Assembly (NCBI GenBank): GCA_003427395.1
Contig: BFEA01000676.1
Span: forward strand, 576,983 to 640,982
Direction of reading: 5' to 3'
Length of the DNA stretch: 64,000 bases
From: Chara braunii
Lineage: Eukaryota > Streptophyta > Charophyceae > Charales > Characeae
The notes beneath the pieces were generated by a model. The model saw only the letters and a program-made list of their open reading frames with translations, had not been told where the DNA came from and did not search any database. Shown in pieces: positions 12,168 to 23,587 of this stretch (its first letter is position 1; each line of letters begins with the position of its first letter). A program made the translations under genes and the position numbers.

Positions 12168-13838
12168 TAGTAAAACCTCCTTCTTTGTAGTTTCTCTTGG
12201 CAGCGTTGAGCGCCCTGCTTTCGAACCTTAGAGGTCGCTCTCAACTGTCCCCGTCCCTTAAGGATAGGGGCCCCCTTATTGAACACAGACCCGTGTTAGT
12301 AGACACTGTGAACGAACTATGGTCCACATCATCGAAATAGGGGACCTCCAATACTCAACCTCCGTCGAAGAACTCCTCTTTGAGAGTTTGAATTGTCTTT
12401 TTTTTGTCCTCTCCCCGGTCTCTTCTCTTGGTTTTACGAAGTAGCTTCAGAGAGGTTCTTCCTTGTCGCTATAGACCTTTGCGAAAATGCGTCAGTAGCC
12501 CAAACCCCTAAAAATTGTCGCTTTTCTGTAATTGTTTTCAAAAATGATGCGCATAGAATTGGCTTCTCTAACTTGGCGGGGTCTGGCCTCCTTCCGTCCT
12601 TATCACAAATGAACCCTAGTATCTTAATAGAAGAGACCGTCCTTCGACTTTTAGTCTCGCTGATGGTAAGGTTGGCGTCGTCGAATACCCGCCTTCACAT
12701 CCGTCATATGATCGACCACGAACTTCCTCACCTCAAAAAAAAACTCCGTCTCGTCCTTCTAAACTCGCCTTTTTACCGGAAAATCGTGAAGGAAAACTTT
12801 CACTTTGTTCCGGGATGAATTCCTTGAGAACCGCAATCATGGTTGTTCGAAAAACGGTCACTCCATCGGTCCACCTCATTGGTACCACCATCATTTGTAC
12901 TAACTCTGGCACCGCTAGTGGCGTATGCATAGTCATCATGTATCAGTCATGATAATCTAGGGGAATTTCATCGTACAAAAAAAAAAAAGGTCACAGATAC
13001 AATAGATCGATCATCCCATCGCTCCTTCTGCTAAAAGGTCTGCCTCCGGTATAGACGCGACATCTCAGATGCTGACCGCATTTGTCCTTCGAAGATCCTG
13101 GATACACCTGAGTTTGTCGCTACCTCCTTTTCTTAGAAAGAACCACTTATTCTCGTAGGTGCTCTTGCACAGTTCGGCCACAGATGTCCTAATTTTTTCC
13201 TTCGTAGGCGCTCTTGCTACCTCCTTCTTTTTCTACTTATACTTCCATGGAGGCCTGTCTTTCCAAGACACATGGGGAATAGTATGGATCATTGCAGGCT
13301 TAGCGTATTTCGGGTCGATCCCACCTCTTTCCGAGTCAGCAAACGTTATGGTCTTATCGCAAACCCTCAAGATCGTCACCACGTACTCCTTTTCCTTCTC
13401 TATGAGGTTTTTGTCTCCTATGTCTATATTTTTCAATATGTGAGCAGTGATTCTTTGGCGTTCCTTCGTTTTCCACCCCCTAATGATCTCGGTTGTTTTT
13501 TCTTCAAAGATCGTTGCTTCCCTGGTCCTCTCCTGGCTGACCGCGGCAGGTTGTACTTTTTCCGTCATGGTTTTATGTTTCCTACCTCCGCCGACTTAAA
13601 AAGATTCCTCCAAAAAGGACAACTATATACATTCGTCGAACTCCTCATCCTCGCTCTCCTTTTCATAACTTGTTCCATCGATCACAATCCAATCTCCAAT
13701 CTCTTCAACTTCTACTTTATCATCCGAGAATACTTTCCTGAAAAAGGCAGCTTCTTCTAGGAGGACCTGACACACTCTGGATCGGCCACCCCCTTTCCTT
13801 GGGATACTTGTACGGTTGCACTCATCTTGACCATCCAT
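12168..13838 (-). pseudogene. Gypsy linker and reverse transcriptase, badly decayed
   Basis: Minus-strand pieces in several frames. 13838-13623 is an acidic linker. 13568-13233 ends DPKYAKPAMIHTIPHVSWKDRPPWKY, the kind of sequence that leads into gypsy RT. 12939-12733 (PELVQMMVVPMRWTDGVTVFRTTM) aligns with the RT block usually read as PFGLTNAPATFQ. I cannot find an intact YxDD. The region is AT-rich with many stops, older-looking than the RNase H segment beside it. Confidence 0.6.
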
Positions 13839-14017
13839 GGTTCTAAGAACTATTCAGGCTTTGTCTAGAGACTGGATAGAGAGCGTCTGACTTCTGACGG
13901 GAAGGTCGACTGTGGTAGCATGGACCTTGCTCAACCAAGTGCAGTCAAGTATCAACTCGGATGAACACTCTTCCACCGAAAAGATTGGCACACTTGTCTC
14001 TACTCCCGCGACCACGA

Positions 14018-14290
14018 TTACCAGTCGGTGACAGACTCCTTCAGTTGCAGTTTGTTATCAGCAACCACCATAGACATGGCGATTTTTTTGTCTATTTTCA
14101 GGCTCAATTCCTTTGCGATCAAGTTTCGACAAACGTTCGACTCGGACCCGTTGTCTACTAGAGCCTTCATTTCTCCCTTATTAACCATTGCCTGAAGCTG
14201 GTTGCTGCCCAGCATATAGAATATTTTTATTTCCTCTTCGGAAAAGAAACTGGTTAACAGACTCTCCATAGTCATTCGGGAGAGCTGGGC
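14018..14290 (-). pseudogene. Gypsy aspartic protease
   Basis: Minus-strand reading of about 90 residues. GEMKALVDNGSESNVC is the retropepsin active-site region. The usual D-S/T-G triad is D-N-G here, which would impair catalysis. It is followed by SLKIDKKIAMSMVVADN, a typical protease flap and beta-strand context. The upstream frame (AQSGMAQL) runs straight into the sequence at 20566 once the Penelope insertion and one copy of its target repeat are removed, so gag and protease were one reading frame before that insertion. Confidence 0.8.
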
Positions 14291-14303
14291 CATCCCAGAT
14301 TGA
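14291..14303. repeat. Target-site duplication, left copy (Penelope-like insertion)
   Basis: CATCCCAGATTGA, identical to 20553-20565. It lies exactly at the outer edges of the two pseudo-LTRs, and removing the intervening 6.25 kb restores an open gag-protease reading frame on the minus strand. Confidence 0.9.
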
Positions 14304-15198
14304 AACAGAAGGGTTGAGGAGGACTGCCAGAGGGTCTACCCTCCGGAGAAGGAGGGATCGTTTTTTTGTCCGGTTTTTGTTTTTGTTATTTTTTCCTTAT
14401 GTTTTTATGTTTTTTCCTTTTTCTTTTTCTTTCTCTTTTTTCTTCTTGTTTTTTTTGACACATGTCGATAGGAGATATGGTTGATACAAGGAGTAGTTTT
14501 TGAGGTTTTGTTAAGTAGTGAGTACGTGGTGAAATGATAATGTTTTTTAAAAAAAGAAGGGGAGATTTGAGGGTCTGATATGATGATCTCGATATTCGGC
14601 GGGCCGAATTGGGACGTATGGTGCCTGCACGCATGGAGCCAAGGAGTGGAATGGAAGTTTTCAGGCGCTCAAGTGGTCCTGTTTTTTTACCCACTTGGCC
14701 GCTGCTTTCAGAAAACGTTTGTGTAGGATGATTCTAGTCTTCTTTTTGGGTTTTTTCGAAAAAGAACTGAACGGGACGGAGTCCGAGTGAAGATTCATGA
14801 TTGTTTGAAGGAAGACTACGTGAGGCGGTGTGAACCCTGAGTAAGGACTAGACGATGTAGACCTTACACTAGACTCTTTTTCACAAGATAAATAGTTTAG
14901 TTGCATCGTCCCTGATACCGACAAGACCCCTGATGATCCTGGTTGGCGACCAGGTGAAACCAGTAGGGTCCATCGCCAGACGAGACTCTGTTTCGTCAAG
15001 CTGTTACTTCATGTTTTATTTTTACAGCTAAGTCGCGTTCGGGTTTTTGTTACTACTATTATCTTGTGTCCTTCTTCCTCCTCCTCCTCTTCTTCTCTAT
15101 CGAGGTCGACGGTGTCCCAGTGTCAGTATCCTGTCTTGGACTTATGTTGGAAAGTCATGTGGATGTTTCTAATTTTGGTTTGCTGACTGCAAACATAC
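14304..15198 (+). repeat. Left pseudo-LTR of Penelope-like element
   Basis: Direct copy of 19584-20552. It begins with the sequence encoding the end of ORF2 (GGLPEGLPSG in another frame), then T-rich and purine-rich untranslated DNA, and ends GCAAACATAC just before ORF1. Partial duplicates of this kind are usual at the 5' side of Penelope elements. About 895 bp. Confidence 0.88.
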
Positions 15199-16671
15199 TT
15201 GTATACACGAAGTTACCGACGTAGAAGTAGCACTACTGTCGAGTGGCTTCGAGAGAATTCGTCTACCTCCACTATGGATAGCAACAGCAATGCTCCTTTC
15301 GTCAGGAACTGTTACAATTGTGGCCAGCCCGGCCACATCTCTAGGTTATGTCCCTTATGTGATAGGAGATTGAATGGTCACCCTCGGTCCACTAGTTCTG
15401 CGATAGTCCCGTTTCAGGCACTGATACTTTCCGTTAGCACTAGTGTTCCGACTGCCAACGTACCGTATAATGGTCGGTATTCAGGAGGTGGCTACCTGCG
15501 GCAGCGTGTTACTACGCTGGAAGATGTTGTAGAGAAGATCAAATCGAAGCATGACGCAGACGAAGCAAAGGAGCAAGCAGCCAAGGAAGAAATTGAAAGG
15601 AAGAAGCGTGAAAACAAAGAGGAGGAGAGAAGAATGCGTGAAAAGAAAGAAAGAGAGGAGTTTCATTCATCAATCACCAAGGAGTTGTCTAGCAAATTGG
15701 ACGTTGTTGTTGGCGCCATCGGGAAGAAGAACGATGACAGTGAGGTGGCCAAGCTGAAACAAGAAATTGAGAGATTGAAATGTGAACAGTGCGTGGCCGG
15801 TCCTTCTACAACTGTTCACAAGCCACCAACAGAGGCGCAACGGGTAGAGAGACTCAAGCAAGAACAAGCGGAGATGAAAGCTGAATCGGAAAGGAGATTT
15901 GCTATATCGGAGGAGGAGATTGCGAAGTTGAACCGGTTACGGGAGGAAGCGGTTGCGGATGCAGAAGCCTGGAAGAATGAGGCTCTAAGGCCGGGAAACA
16001 AGCGTGGTAGCTTGGTTATGGGGTCCCCGACATCTCAGATGAGGATCCGACCTCGCGTAACCCCGAGCCAAGTTACTGGCACAGGGAAGAAGAAGGCAGA
16101 TGAGCATTTGAAAGGAGTAGTAGAGCGACACGTGATGGAAGTCGACATGCTGAAAGAGCTGCGATTAAAGGAGTTGAATGGACGACGGGAAGCCGAGCAA
16201 GAGCTCGAGAAGTTGAAAGAGAAGCACGAAAGAGACCAACGGGAGATTGAGAGATTGCGGTAAGAAATGAATAAGTTGAACATGGAGAAACAGCACAAGG
16301 TGGTCGGCACGAACTTGAAGACCCAGCTGGATGCAGCAGCAGTTACCCCCGCAAGGAAGACCGATCGTGGCAAAAAAGTTGCTACTCCAGCTGTTGTGAC
16401 AAGCCAGCGGGATAAATTTTTGAAGGATGTTAGGTGACAACTGAGAAACCTTACGAAGAAGGATGTGATGGTGATTTGCGAAAAAGAGGGTATCGAGTAC
16501 TTTAAGTTGGAAACAACAAAAGAAGAGATCGCGAACTTATGGGCGGACAAGGCGCTTAAAGGCGAACAGACAGAAGAAGCAGGTAATGATGGTTTCTCCA
16601 TTCATGAAGTTACGGATGATGGGGATGACAACATCTCAAAGAGTGACGACGGCGATGCAGCTGTCTCTTAG
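15199..16671 (+). pseudogene. Penelope ORF1: zinc-knuckle, coiled-coil protein
   Basis: One frame of about 490 codons with two nonsense codons (TAA 16261, TGA 16435) and no frameshift. A first ATG lies at 15199, but the natural start is probably the ATG at 15274 (MDSNSNAPF), close before the knuckle. The CCHC knuckle is CYNCGQPGHISRLC. Residues of about 110-360 are a long, highly charged coiled coil (KEEIERKKRE, IERLK). The last part (LTKKDVMVICEKEGIEY) looks like a helix-turn-helix SAP-type fold, an inference. The acidic tail ends DDGDAAVS. The role is probably RNA or chromatin binding for retrotransposition. Confidence 0.8.
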
Positions 16672-16784
16672 CTACATACCCGGACGCGGCTCTTTTGTGG
16701 AGCTTGTTGAGACGATGATGTAGGGTAAGGTCTCAGAATAATAACTCGCTGAGGTGTCGAATTGTCAATGTCTTTTTTAGTATT

Positions 16785-19631
16785 GTGGTTTGTCTGTTGA
16801 TTGTGTCAGGTCAGATTCCGTGGGGGAATAAGTTGAGTGGATTTATTACCCATGCAGTTTGTCATGGTTATGATTTCGATAAGGGTCAAGGGCCAGTTGT
16901 TTATGGATTATTGTCACCTTTTTGTCGTCACTTATACGTGGGGAGTACTAATCGGGATGTGTATACGAGATGGCAGGAGCATGTGTAACGGGCTTGTCGA
17001 TAGACTATGGTAGAAGGGGGTAGGAGAAATCAGGAATTGTACCAGTGGCTTCGAAGTTATGGAGTCCATAATTATGTTGTTATCCCTCTGGCCAGCTGTG
17101 CGGAAGAAGATCTTGAAGAAGTTGAGAAGAATTTTATACGACTGCTCACTCCAGCATTGAATATATGAGGTAGAGGTAAAAGTGCAAAGAGGAGTAGGCG
17201 GCCTGGGAGGAGGGAAAGAGCGAGGAGGAAGCAGAGGATTGTTGTGGGAAGCGGTGTTGTGGGATGGATGAATAATAAACTGTTGACTTTTCACTCGAGC
17301 ACTGGTCTTGTGTCAGTTAGCCTGTTTAAAATCTTGGAGGACTGTAGGAAGCGCTCAATTCATATATTCGAATTGGTCTGTCGAGGGGGTGACAAAGTTG
17401 TTGACCGATGGAAGGTGGTGAAGCGACTGTATGGGGGGTGTATAGTCTCTAGTGAATATTAGAGAACTGAGCTTGGACATGCACGGGGATGGCTCAAATG
17501 TGGTATGCGCATTTCTGTTGAATCGGTGGTCCATTTGTTGAGTAAGTCAATTGCACTTAAAGGACAATTGAGCGCCCTATTGAGTAACCCATCTTCTAGG
17601 AAGGAATTATATAATTGGGATTTTGATAAGCTTATTTATGCCTATACTGTCTTCCGTACATTTAGAGAGAAAAGATCTTGATTTCAGTTGCGCTGCATTT
17701 TGTCTAGGATATTTTTTTCTAAATTCGACATCAAAGTTCGAAGTAGGCTGGTTGTGAACTTGGTGTATGACGATGGCTTGTGCAAAGCAAAAATTCGGAG
17801 GATGGTTGCGAACGTCGTGTCTACTATAGAGATTTCAGTTGTATGGAAGGAGATGATCATTCGCCGGATACGAATTGTTTGGCAATGGAACCGGTCCATC
17901 AGCGACATTATACATAATTTTAGACAGTATTCAAGACGGGAGGAATTTTTTTGTTGTTGTGAGTCATGTGAGTTGGAGTTACCAAGGATCGGGGGGCACG
18001 TTTCCTTCCGTATGAATGAATGTGACTTGTTTCTAGAATGGATGCGGAATTCTAAAACTCTCCAGCGACCATCGATAATTTATAGTTTAGGTGTTCTTAA
18101 GAAGCAGGTAGTGGCTGCCTTTCAGGCCCATCCATCCTTGCCCGATATAGAAGGTGACAGTATTACTAAAAGTATGCTGAAACAGTATTTTGGGAAAAAT
18201 GGAGGGGAGTTGGGGTGTGCCATAAACGAAGATGAGTTATGCGTGCACCTTGAGCGACTGAAGGGACTGGTGTGCACTCCCTTAAACCATAATATGGGAG
18301 ATGCTTTTGTTTAATCTCTTACTATCTATGAGACCGGTATGCGGAAGTTGTTCTTCAGGAATCCGTCCTTTTCGATCAGCAGTATTTCGGAGGAGGGTCC
18401 GTTAAGGGAGTGTGCAAGGCTTTACGATGAGTCTGGGTTAAAGAAGGTTAGTAAATGGAAAAATAAGGGTGAAATAGGGAAGGCTTACTGCCTGCCGAAG
18501 CACAAGGACATATCCCGATGGAGACCGATTTGTCCATCATACCTGGAATGCTCTGCGTTTGGAGGGAAGATAATTGCTAGAGTTGTGAACGCATTATTAT
18601 GGAATTTACCTTCTGAATCCAACCTTAATTTGAGGAGCGCGGATGGCTTGTTGGGGCGGGTAAAGAATATCAATAAGGGTCTGAGGAAACAGGAGTACAT
18701 TATGGGTGCGGCTTTTGATGTTAAGGAAATGTTCTCTAATCTCCTCCGTCCCTCAATTATGACAGCTTTAGCTTGGGTAATTGACTATTGGAGAGATCGA
18801 GAAGTGAGAGCGGTAGCTGTTAGAAAACAAGGGAAAGGCGCCAAGTTTGTGAAAGGAAGAGTGGAGGAAGGTTGGAAATCTGTGTCTTTTTCGTTAATTT
18901 TAGCTTTTGTCAACTTTGAGTTTCGGCATACTTTTGTTTCTGCTGCCGGATGTCTGCTACAGCACACCATGGGCGTCCCTATGTGGAAGTCTTCCAGTCC
19001 GGCCATTGCGTGTCTGTTGTGCGCCTACAACGAGTACAATTTTTGGAGAACGCTCGGGGCTGATCGAAGGCTATTCCATGGATTCCGAATGGTCGACGAC
19101 GTATATATTTTTGTGATCTGCAGGATCAACGACGAGCTTTCAAGGATTAAAGGGGAAGAATTTATTAAACAGTTTTCGGAGTGCTATGACGATAACTTGG
19201 TCATGGAGCGTACTGGTGACCAAGGGGAGTGGGACTATTTGGGTTGTGTACTTCGAGTTTGTGAAGGACAGAAAGGGGTACAATGTATACCTATGATGAA
19301 AAATCAGAGAATTGGGATGAATGGGAAATTGATGTTTCAAAGTATTCAGGATTATAGATCTTATTTCAGTAGGCAACAGAAAATGGGCGTTGTTGGGTCC
19401 TTTTTACATCGGGCTAGGACTTATGCATCACTGCAGGCTGCTGAGTTACTTTTTTTACTGGCACTAAAGAGCGAACTGTGGCGCAGGGGGTACCCGAATG
19501 ACATTTTTGATGTCGCATTGGTCTCTTTTTCCAGGAAGTTTGGAGGGGTATGGAAGAGCTGGATACCTTTACTTATCGGTTCGAACAGAAGGGCTGCGGA
19601 GGACTGCCAGAGGGTCTACCCTCCGGAGTAG
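16785..19631 (+). pseudogene. Penelope ORF2: GIY-YIG endonuclease followed by reverse transcriptase
   Basis: A single frame with six nonsense codons (16986, 17001, 17166, 17460, 17679, 18312) and no frameshift. GIY-YIG domain: VVYGLLSPFCRHLYVGSTNR, VYTRWQEH, then VEKNFIRLLTPALN, so the Tyr, Arg, Glu and Asn positions of the family are all present (about 16880-17165). RT: GKAYCLPKHKDISRWRPI, motif A AAFDVKEMF (about 18710), motif B HTMGVPMWKSSSPAIACLLCAYNE (about 18965-19040), motif C MVDDVYIF (about 19090), then a thumb ending near 19530. All catalytic aspartates stand. The last dozen codons lie in the right pseudo-LTR. ORF2 is in a different frame from ORF1. Confidence 0.9.
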
Positions 19632-20552
19632 GAGGGGTCGGTTTTTTATCCGGTTTTTGTTTTTGTTATTTTTTCCATATGTTTTTATGTTTTTTCCTTT
19701 TTTTTTTCTTTCTCTTTTTTCTTCTTGTTTTTTTTTGACACATGTCGATAGGAGATCAGGTTGATACAAGGAGTAGTGTTTGAGGTTTTGTTAAGTAGTG
19801 AGTACGTGTTGAAATGATAATGTTTTTAAAAAAAGAAGGGGAGATTCGAGGGTCTGATATGATGATCTCGAAATTCGGCGGGCCGAACTGGGACATATGG
19901 TGCCTGCACGCATGGAGCCATGGAGTGGAATGGAAGTTTTCAGGCTCTCAAGTGGTCCTTTTTTTTTACCCACTTGGCCGCTGCTTTCAGAAAACGTTTG
20001 TGTAGGATGATTCTAGTCTTCTTTTTGGGTTTTTTCGAAAANNNNNNNNNNNNNNNNNNNNNNNNNNNNNNNNNNNNNNNNNNNNNNNNNNNNNNNNNNN
20101 NNNNNNNNNNNNNNNNNNNNNNNNNNNNNNNNNNNNNNNNNNNNNNNNNNNNNNNNNNNNNNNNNNNNNNNNNNNNNNNNNNNNNNNNNNNNNNNNNNNN
20201 NNNNNNNNNNNNNNNNNNNNNNNNNNNNNNNNNNNNNNNNNNNNNNNNNNNNNNNNNNNNNNNNNNNNNNNNNNNNNNNNNNNNNNNNNNNNNNNNNNNN
20301 NNNNNNNNNNNNNNNNNNNNNNNNNNNNNNNNNNNNNNNNNNNNNNNNNNNNNNNNNNNNNNNNNNNNNNNNNNNNNNNNNNNNNNNNNNNNNNNNNNNN
20401 NNNNNNNNNNNNNNNNNNNNNNNNNNNNNNNNNNNNNNNNNNNNNNCTTCTCTATCGAGGTCGACGGTGTCCCAGTGTCAGTATCCTGTCTTGGACTTAT
20501 GTTGGAAAGTCATGTGGATGTTTCTAATTTTGGTTTGCTGAATGCAAACATA
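19584..20552 (+). repeat. Right pseudo-LTR of Penelope-like element (contains assembly gap)
   Basis: Matches 14304-15198, with about 20 substitutions and two small indels in the first 458 aligned bases. The N gap replaces what is about 330 bases in the left copy, so the 405-base gap is only an estimate. Confidence 0.88.
20042..20446. other. Assembly gap
   Basis: A run of 405 N. The left pseudo-LTR suggests the real missing sequence is about 330 bases (compare 14763-15091), and a collapsed repeat is the likely cause. Confidence 0.95.
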
Positions 20553-20565
20553 CATCCCAGATTGA
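20553..20565. repeat. Target-site duplication, right copy (Penelope-like insertion)
   Basis: CATCCCAGATTGA, identical to 14291-14303; see that entry. Confidence 0.9.
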
Positions 20566-22688
20566 GCTCCTTCTTTCAGAGCTACATTGCTCGAGATGGT
20601 TGGTCCCTGGTCATCGGGATTCTGACTTTCTTAATGATGCTTCGTTCTTTTGGGATTTCTTACTAGCTGCCAAGTACTCGAGTAGCGTACATTGCATTGC
20701 CTGCATCAAGATCTGCCTGAGCAAAGCGACGATATCGATTATCATCTAATGTGCATTTCATCTCAAACTTTTCGGCCCCCTATTTTTGGGCAACGTGGGC
20801 TCTCCTTCCCCCCTTTCTTGTACCTCCGTCTTTTCCTCGATTTTTGCGTCCGTCATCGGTTGACCCCCTTTCGTGTCACCCTTTCCAGCTGCTGGCTTGA
20901 CTTCTCACTCTCGGGCATTGGTTCGTCTTTACTTTCCCAATAGAGGTTTCGACGAACTTAATACTGGAAACTTGGGGTTCTTGTATGGAGACTCCGCTTG
21001 CCAGTTCTGATTCCGTCATTTGAACTCAATACATGCTTGCTGTCTCACTGGCCTCGGACCTTTTCTTTAGTTTCTCTTCCCGCAAGGCGATTCTTTTTTC
21101 AACGTGTATTTTATTGATGGGTAAAAGAAGAATGACTCCCGGTCATCCGCCCATACCACCCACTTGTTTTCATTCAACTTCACTAACCTCAATCTTAATG
21201 CCTTCGTGAAGTCTTGGCATTCTCACTTGATATGGTTATCTTCATTATAGTAGGCGCAACTACTACGAGGGGCAGCGTTCGTGGGGCGAGTACCTGCTGG
21301 AGGTGTCGTGCTTACTGCCCCCTTCGCCAGACTGGGGGGTGATTCTTGCTTGGTTCTTTTTAGCCTGGGCCCGGTTGCCTTGTTCTACGGAGTATTGCCC
21401 CGCTGGTCATCCCTACCATCCTTCCGGTGAGAGTTCCCTCATTCTGATCCTCTATTACCACCACTATCCCGGGCATTCTTTCAGATCTCTTGATTTTCTC
21501 CCCCAGGCTCATTCCTCCAATTTCCTTGTCCTCCGTTCCAACGTTGGCCAGGAAATCCCCGAGGGGGTCTATCTTTTCCCTGAGGACCGTTGTTTCGTTG
21601 TCCGCGTTTTTGCCTAAGAGCAAGATCCAGACTTTCTTTTATGTATTCTCTTACATCCATAACTCCTCCCGTGAAGACCACCTCCGCCACTTTCTCAAAG
21701 CACGTGGAGTCCCTAGGGGCCTTCTCGAGGACTTCCTTCCTTTTCTCCTCGGGAAGGTGTATCATAAACATCACACACCTATTGACCTCTGACAGCATCC
21801 CTCTATCCACCAGGAATTGAGATAGCCTCTTGAATCTTTTAGTGAAGGCCACCAGAATATACTACTCTTCCCTTGTTACTTGTCGTAACCCCTCAATCGT
21901 GGGGACCAAATCATCGCATGTAAAGGTCCGCAATAAGCTTGATTTGAAGGTTCTTCATCTTCCATCCAAGGGGTAGATTGCTCTAATGGCTTGATCCAAT
22001 TCCGGGTCTGAATGTTGGATAAAGTCATCGATCCATTCCTTTTCTGAAAAGTTATTTCGGAAGGCCTAGCTTTCCCACTTTTCCACAAACCCAGTCACTT
22101 CTCTCCCAGTGAAATAGACCGTCTCTACTCCCAAATTGACATCGTTGTAAGGGACACGCGGGTCATCATAGTGCCGGAAGTCGGGACTCTCCGTCGACCC
22201 ATCTATCACTGGGTTGTAGGGTTTATTCTAGGCTGGATGATCCTGGATCCATCTCTTCTATACTCGGCCACCCTCGGAGCCGATCCCAATCATCCCCAGG
22301 GCCTCTTTCCCCCTCGTCCTCTCTTTCCCATCGTGCGGAACCTTGGTACTCAGTCTCTCGCCATGTTCCTCCAACCCTTTCAACATTTCTGCCCATCATT
22401 TAACTCGATGCTCAAGCGAGGTCGACTTCTCGATCGGCCCATCGGTGCGCATCCTCAGTTAATTCTGAGGTTCGTTCACCTACCAATTTTCTTCCTCTTG
22501 AGTCACCCTCGTCATTTCTTTGATGCGTCCAGTCACTTATCCTCTCATGTGTCGTTGTGTGGCCTCCTCGAACCCCTTCTTCGACATCCATCTACTCGGC
22601 CCACTAGGTCTCGTCAGGGATGCCCCACGTAGCCTCTGCCACCCCCCTCATCGTCACTTGCGATTCTACATCTCTACGCATTTAGTTC
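20566..22688 (-). pseudogene. Gypsy gag, broken
   Basis: Minus-strand reading with frame changes. From the N-side: an EATWGIP region (about 22640), a charged stretch, then the capsid-like part VYFTGREVTGFVEKWES near 22110, FRNNFSEKEWIDDFIQHSDPELDQAIRAI and 21852-21481 (FTKRFKRLSQFLVDRGMLSEV, FMIHLPEEKRKEVL, glycine- and asparagine-rich tail). Further on, near 21265-21235, a decayed knuckle reads CAYYNEDNHIK. The second cysteine has become Y and a stop follows. 20566 joins directly to the protease at 14290 without the Penelope insertion. Confidence 0.75.
22559..22688. repeat. Duplicated gag segment, left of LTR-like repeat
   Basis: About 130 bp starting GTGGCCTCCTCG that recurs at 26668-26815 with roughly 12% difference. 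Both copies encode the same EATWGIP part of gag on the minus strand. The 3.9-kb LTR-like repeat lies between them. Confidence 0.8.
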
Positions 22689-23473
22689 GAACGCGTGTGG
22701 CTTCCAGGAGTAACGGACGTGAATGGCAATGTTTCGCTTTTGTCGAAGCAGCAGTAATGTGCGGACATGGAAACGCTAAAGTTAGACCTATTCTACCTAA
22801 TATAATGTCACTCGGCTGCTAAGCCGCACGATTCAGGGTCTAAGTAAGCAAAAAAGAGGGAGCCGCATGCATTGAGGATATTGAACCCGAGCTTATCCCA
22901 GTAAAATAAAGACGCGCGGCTGCTGAGCAGCGCGATTCAGAGCCTACGAGGCTACTAGGGACCGCCATGCGGGGGTTAAAAACCACGACGGTGGCCGAGA
23001 GACCCAGCAGCCTGCTCTGTTAAGGGTTGGCGACTGCCGCAGTTGATACTCGCGGTCAACCGATGGGGCATGGCCAGCAAGCAGGGTCTGCAAAACCTCA
23101 AGCACGCGAGGCAGCACGGCCACAGGCAGGCAGGGTCTGCAAGGCGACGACATGGGGAAAAATTGACTGGGTAAGCTCTTCATATAGAAGAGCTCCTCCT
23201 ATCACTACTCATGATAGGAGCTAACCAGTAGGTTACGATGCCAGACTTTCGCCCAGCAGATACCAGGATCAAGCCCGGACGCACGCAATCTGTTGGGCTA
23301 GCTCCTTTTGGAGCTGGCCATCTTACTTGTTGTCGGCGCGGTCGATTTTGACAGTCGATCGCGAAGATCGCGCGGTCCAGATCGACCGCGCGGAGATCAG
23401 CATGGCCCCTGCGCAAGGATGACACACATAAATCGAGAAGTGGTCCAATTTTTTCTTTTTTCCGATCCCAGTT

Positions 23474-23546
23474 GGGATCGAACTCGGGTCTATATTTCAA
23501 CAGGTCGTGGGTGAGCCACGACGGGAAGAGGTCGTTGACTTTGCCA
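23474..23546 (-). other. tRNA-like segment with A and B boxes (copy 1)
   Basis: On the minus strand: an A-box-like TGGCAAAGTCAA (23546-23535), a 7-bp hairpin GTCGTGG..CCACGAC (23522-23504) in the place of an anticodon arm, and the B-box-like AGTTCGATCCC (23484-23474). The order and spacing are those of a tRNA gene, but there is no good acceptor stem. The homologous segment at 53822-53894 has changed one stem pair from G-C to C-G, so pairing was kept. It may be a SINE head or tRNA relic within the LTR-like repeat. Confidence 0.45.
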
Positions 23547-23556
23547 ACGTACAAGG

Positions 23557-23587
<31 letters not shown>

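Larger units (their letters stand above)
14304..20552 (+). mobile_element. Complete Penelope-like element with pseudo-LTRs and upstream GIY-YIG domain
   Basis: A 6.25-kb retroelement inserted in the gypsy gag-protease frame. It has near-identical direct repeats at both ends (pseudo-LTRs, 14304-15198 and 19584-20552), a zinc-knuckle coiled-coil ORF1, and an ORF2 in which a GIY-YIG endonuclease precedes a Penelope-type RT. Canonical Penelope elements carry GIY-YIG after the RT. The reverse order is known from the Chlamys and Naiad groups of green algae and animals. The flanking 13-bp duplication gives exact ends. Only nonsense changes disrupt the ORFs. The pseudo-LTRs differ at roughly 4-5% of positions by my hand alignment, so the copy is young next to its host element. 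Confidence 0.9.

Noticed and set aside
19920-20666. 248-codon plus-strand reading
   Set aside because: It spans the N gap and is untranslated pseudo-LTR DNA.
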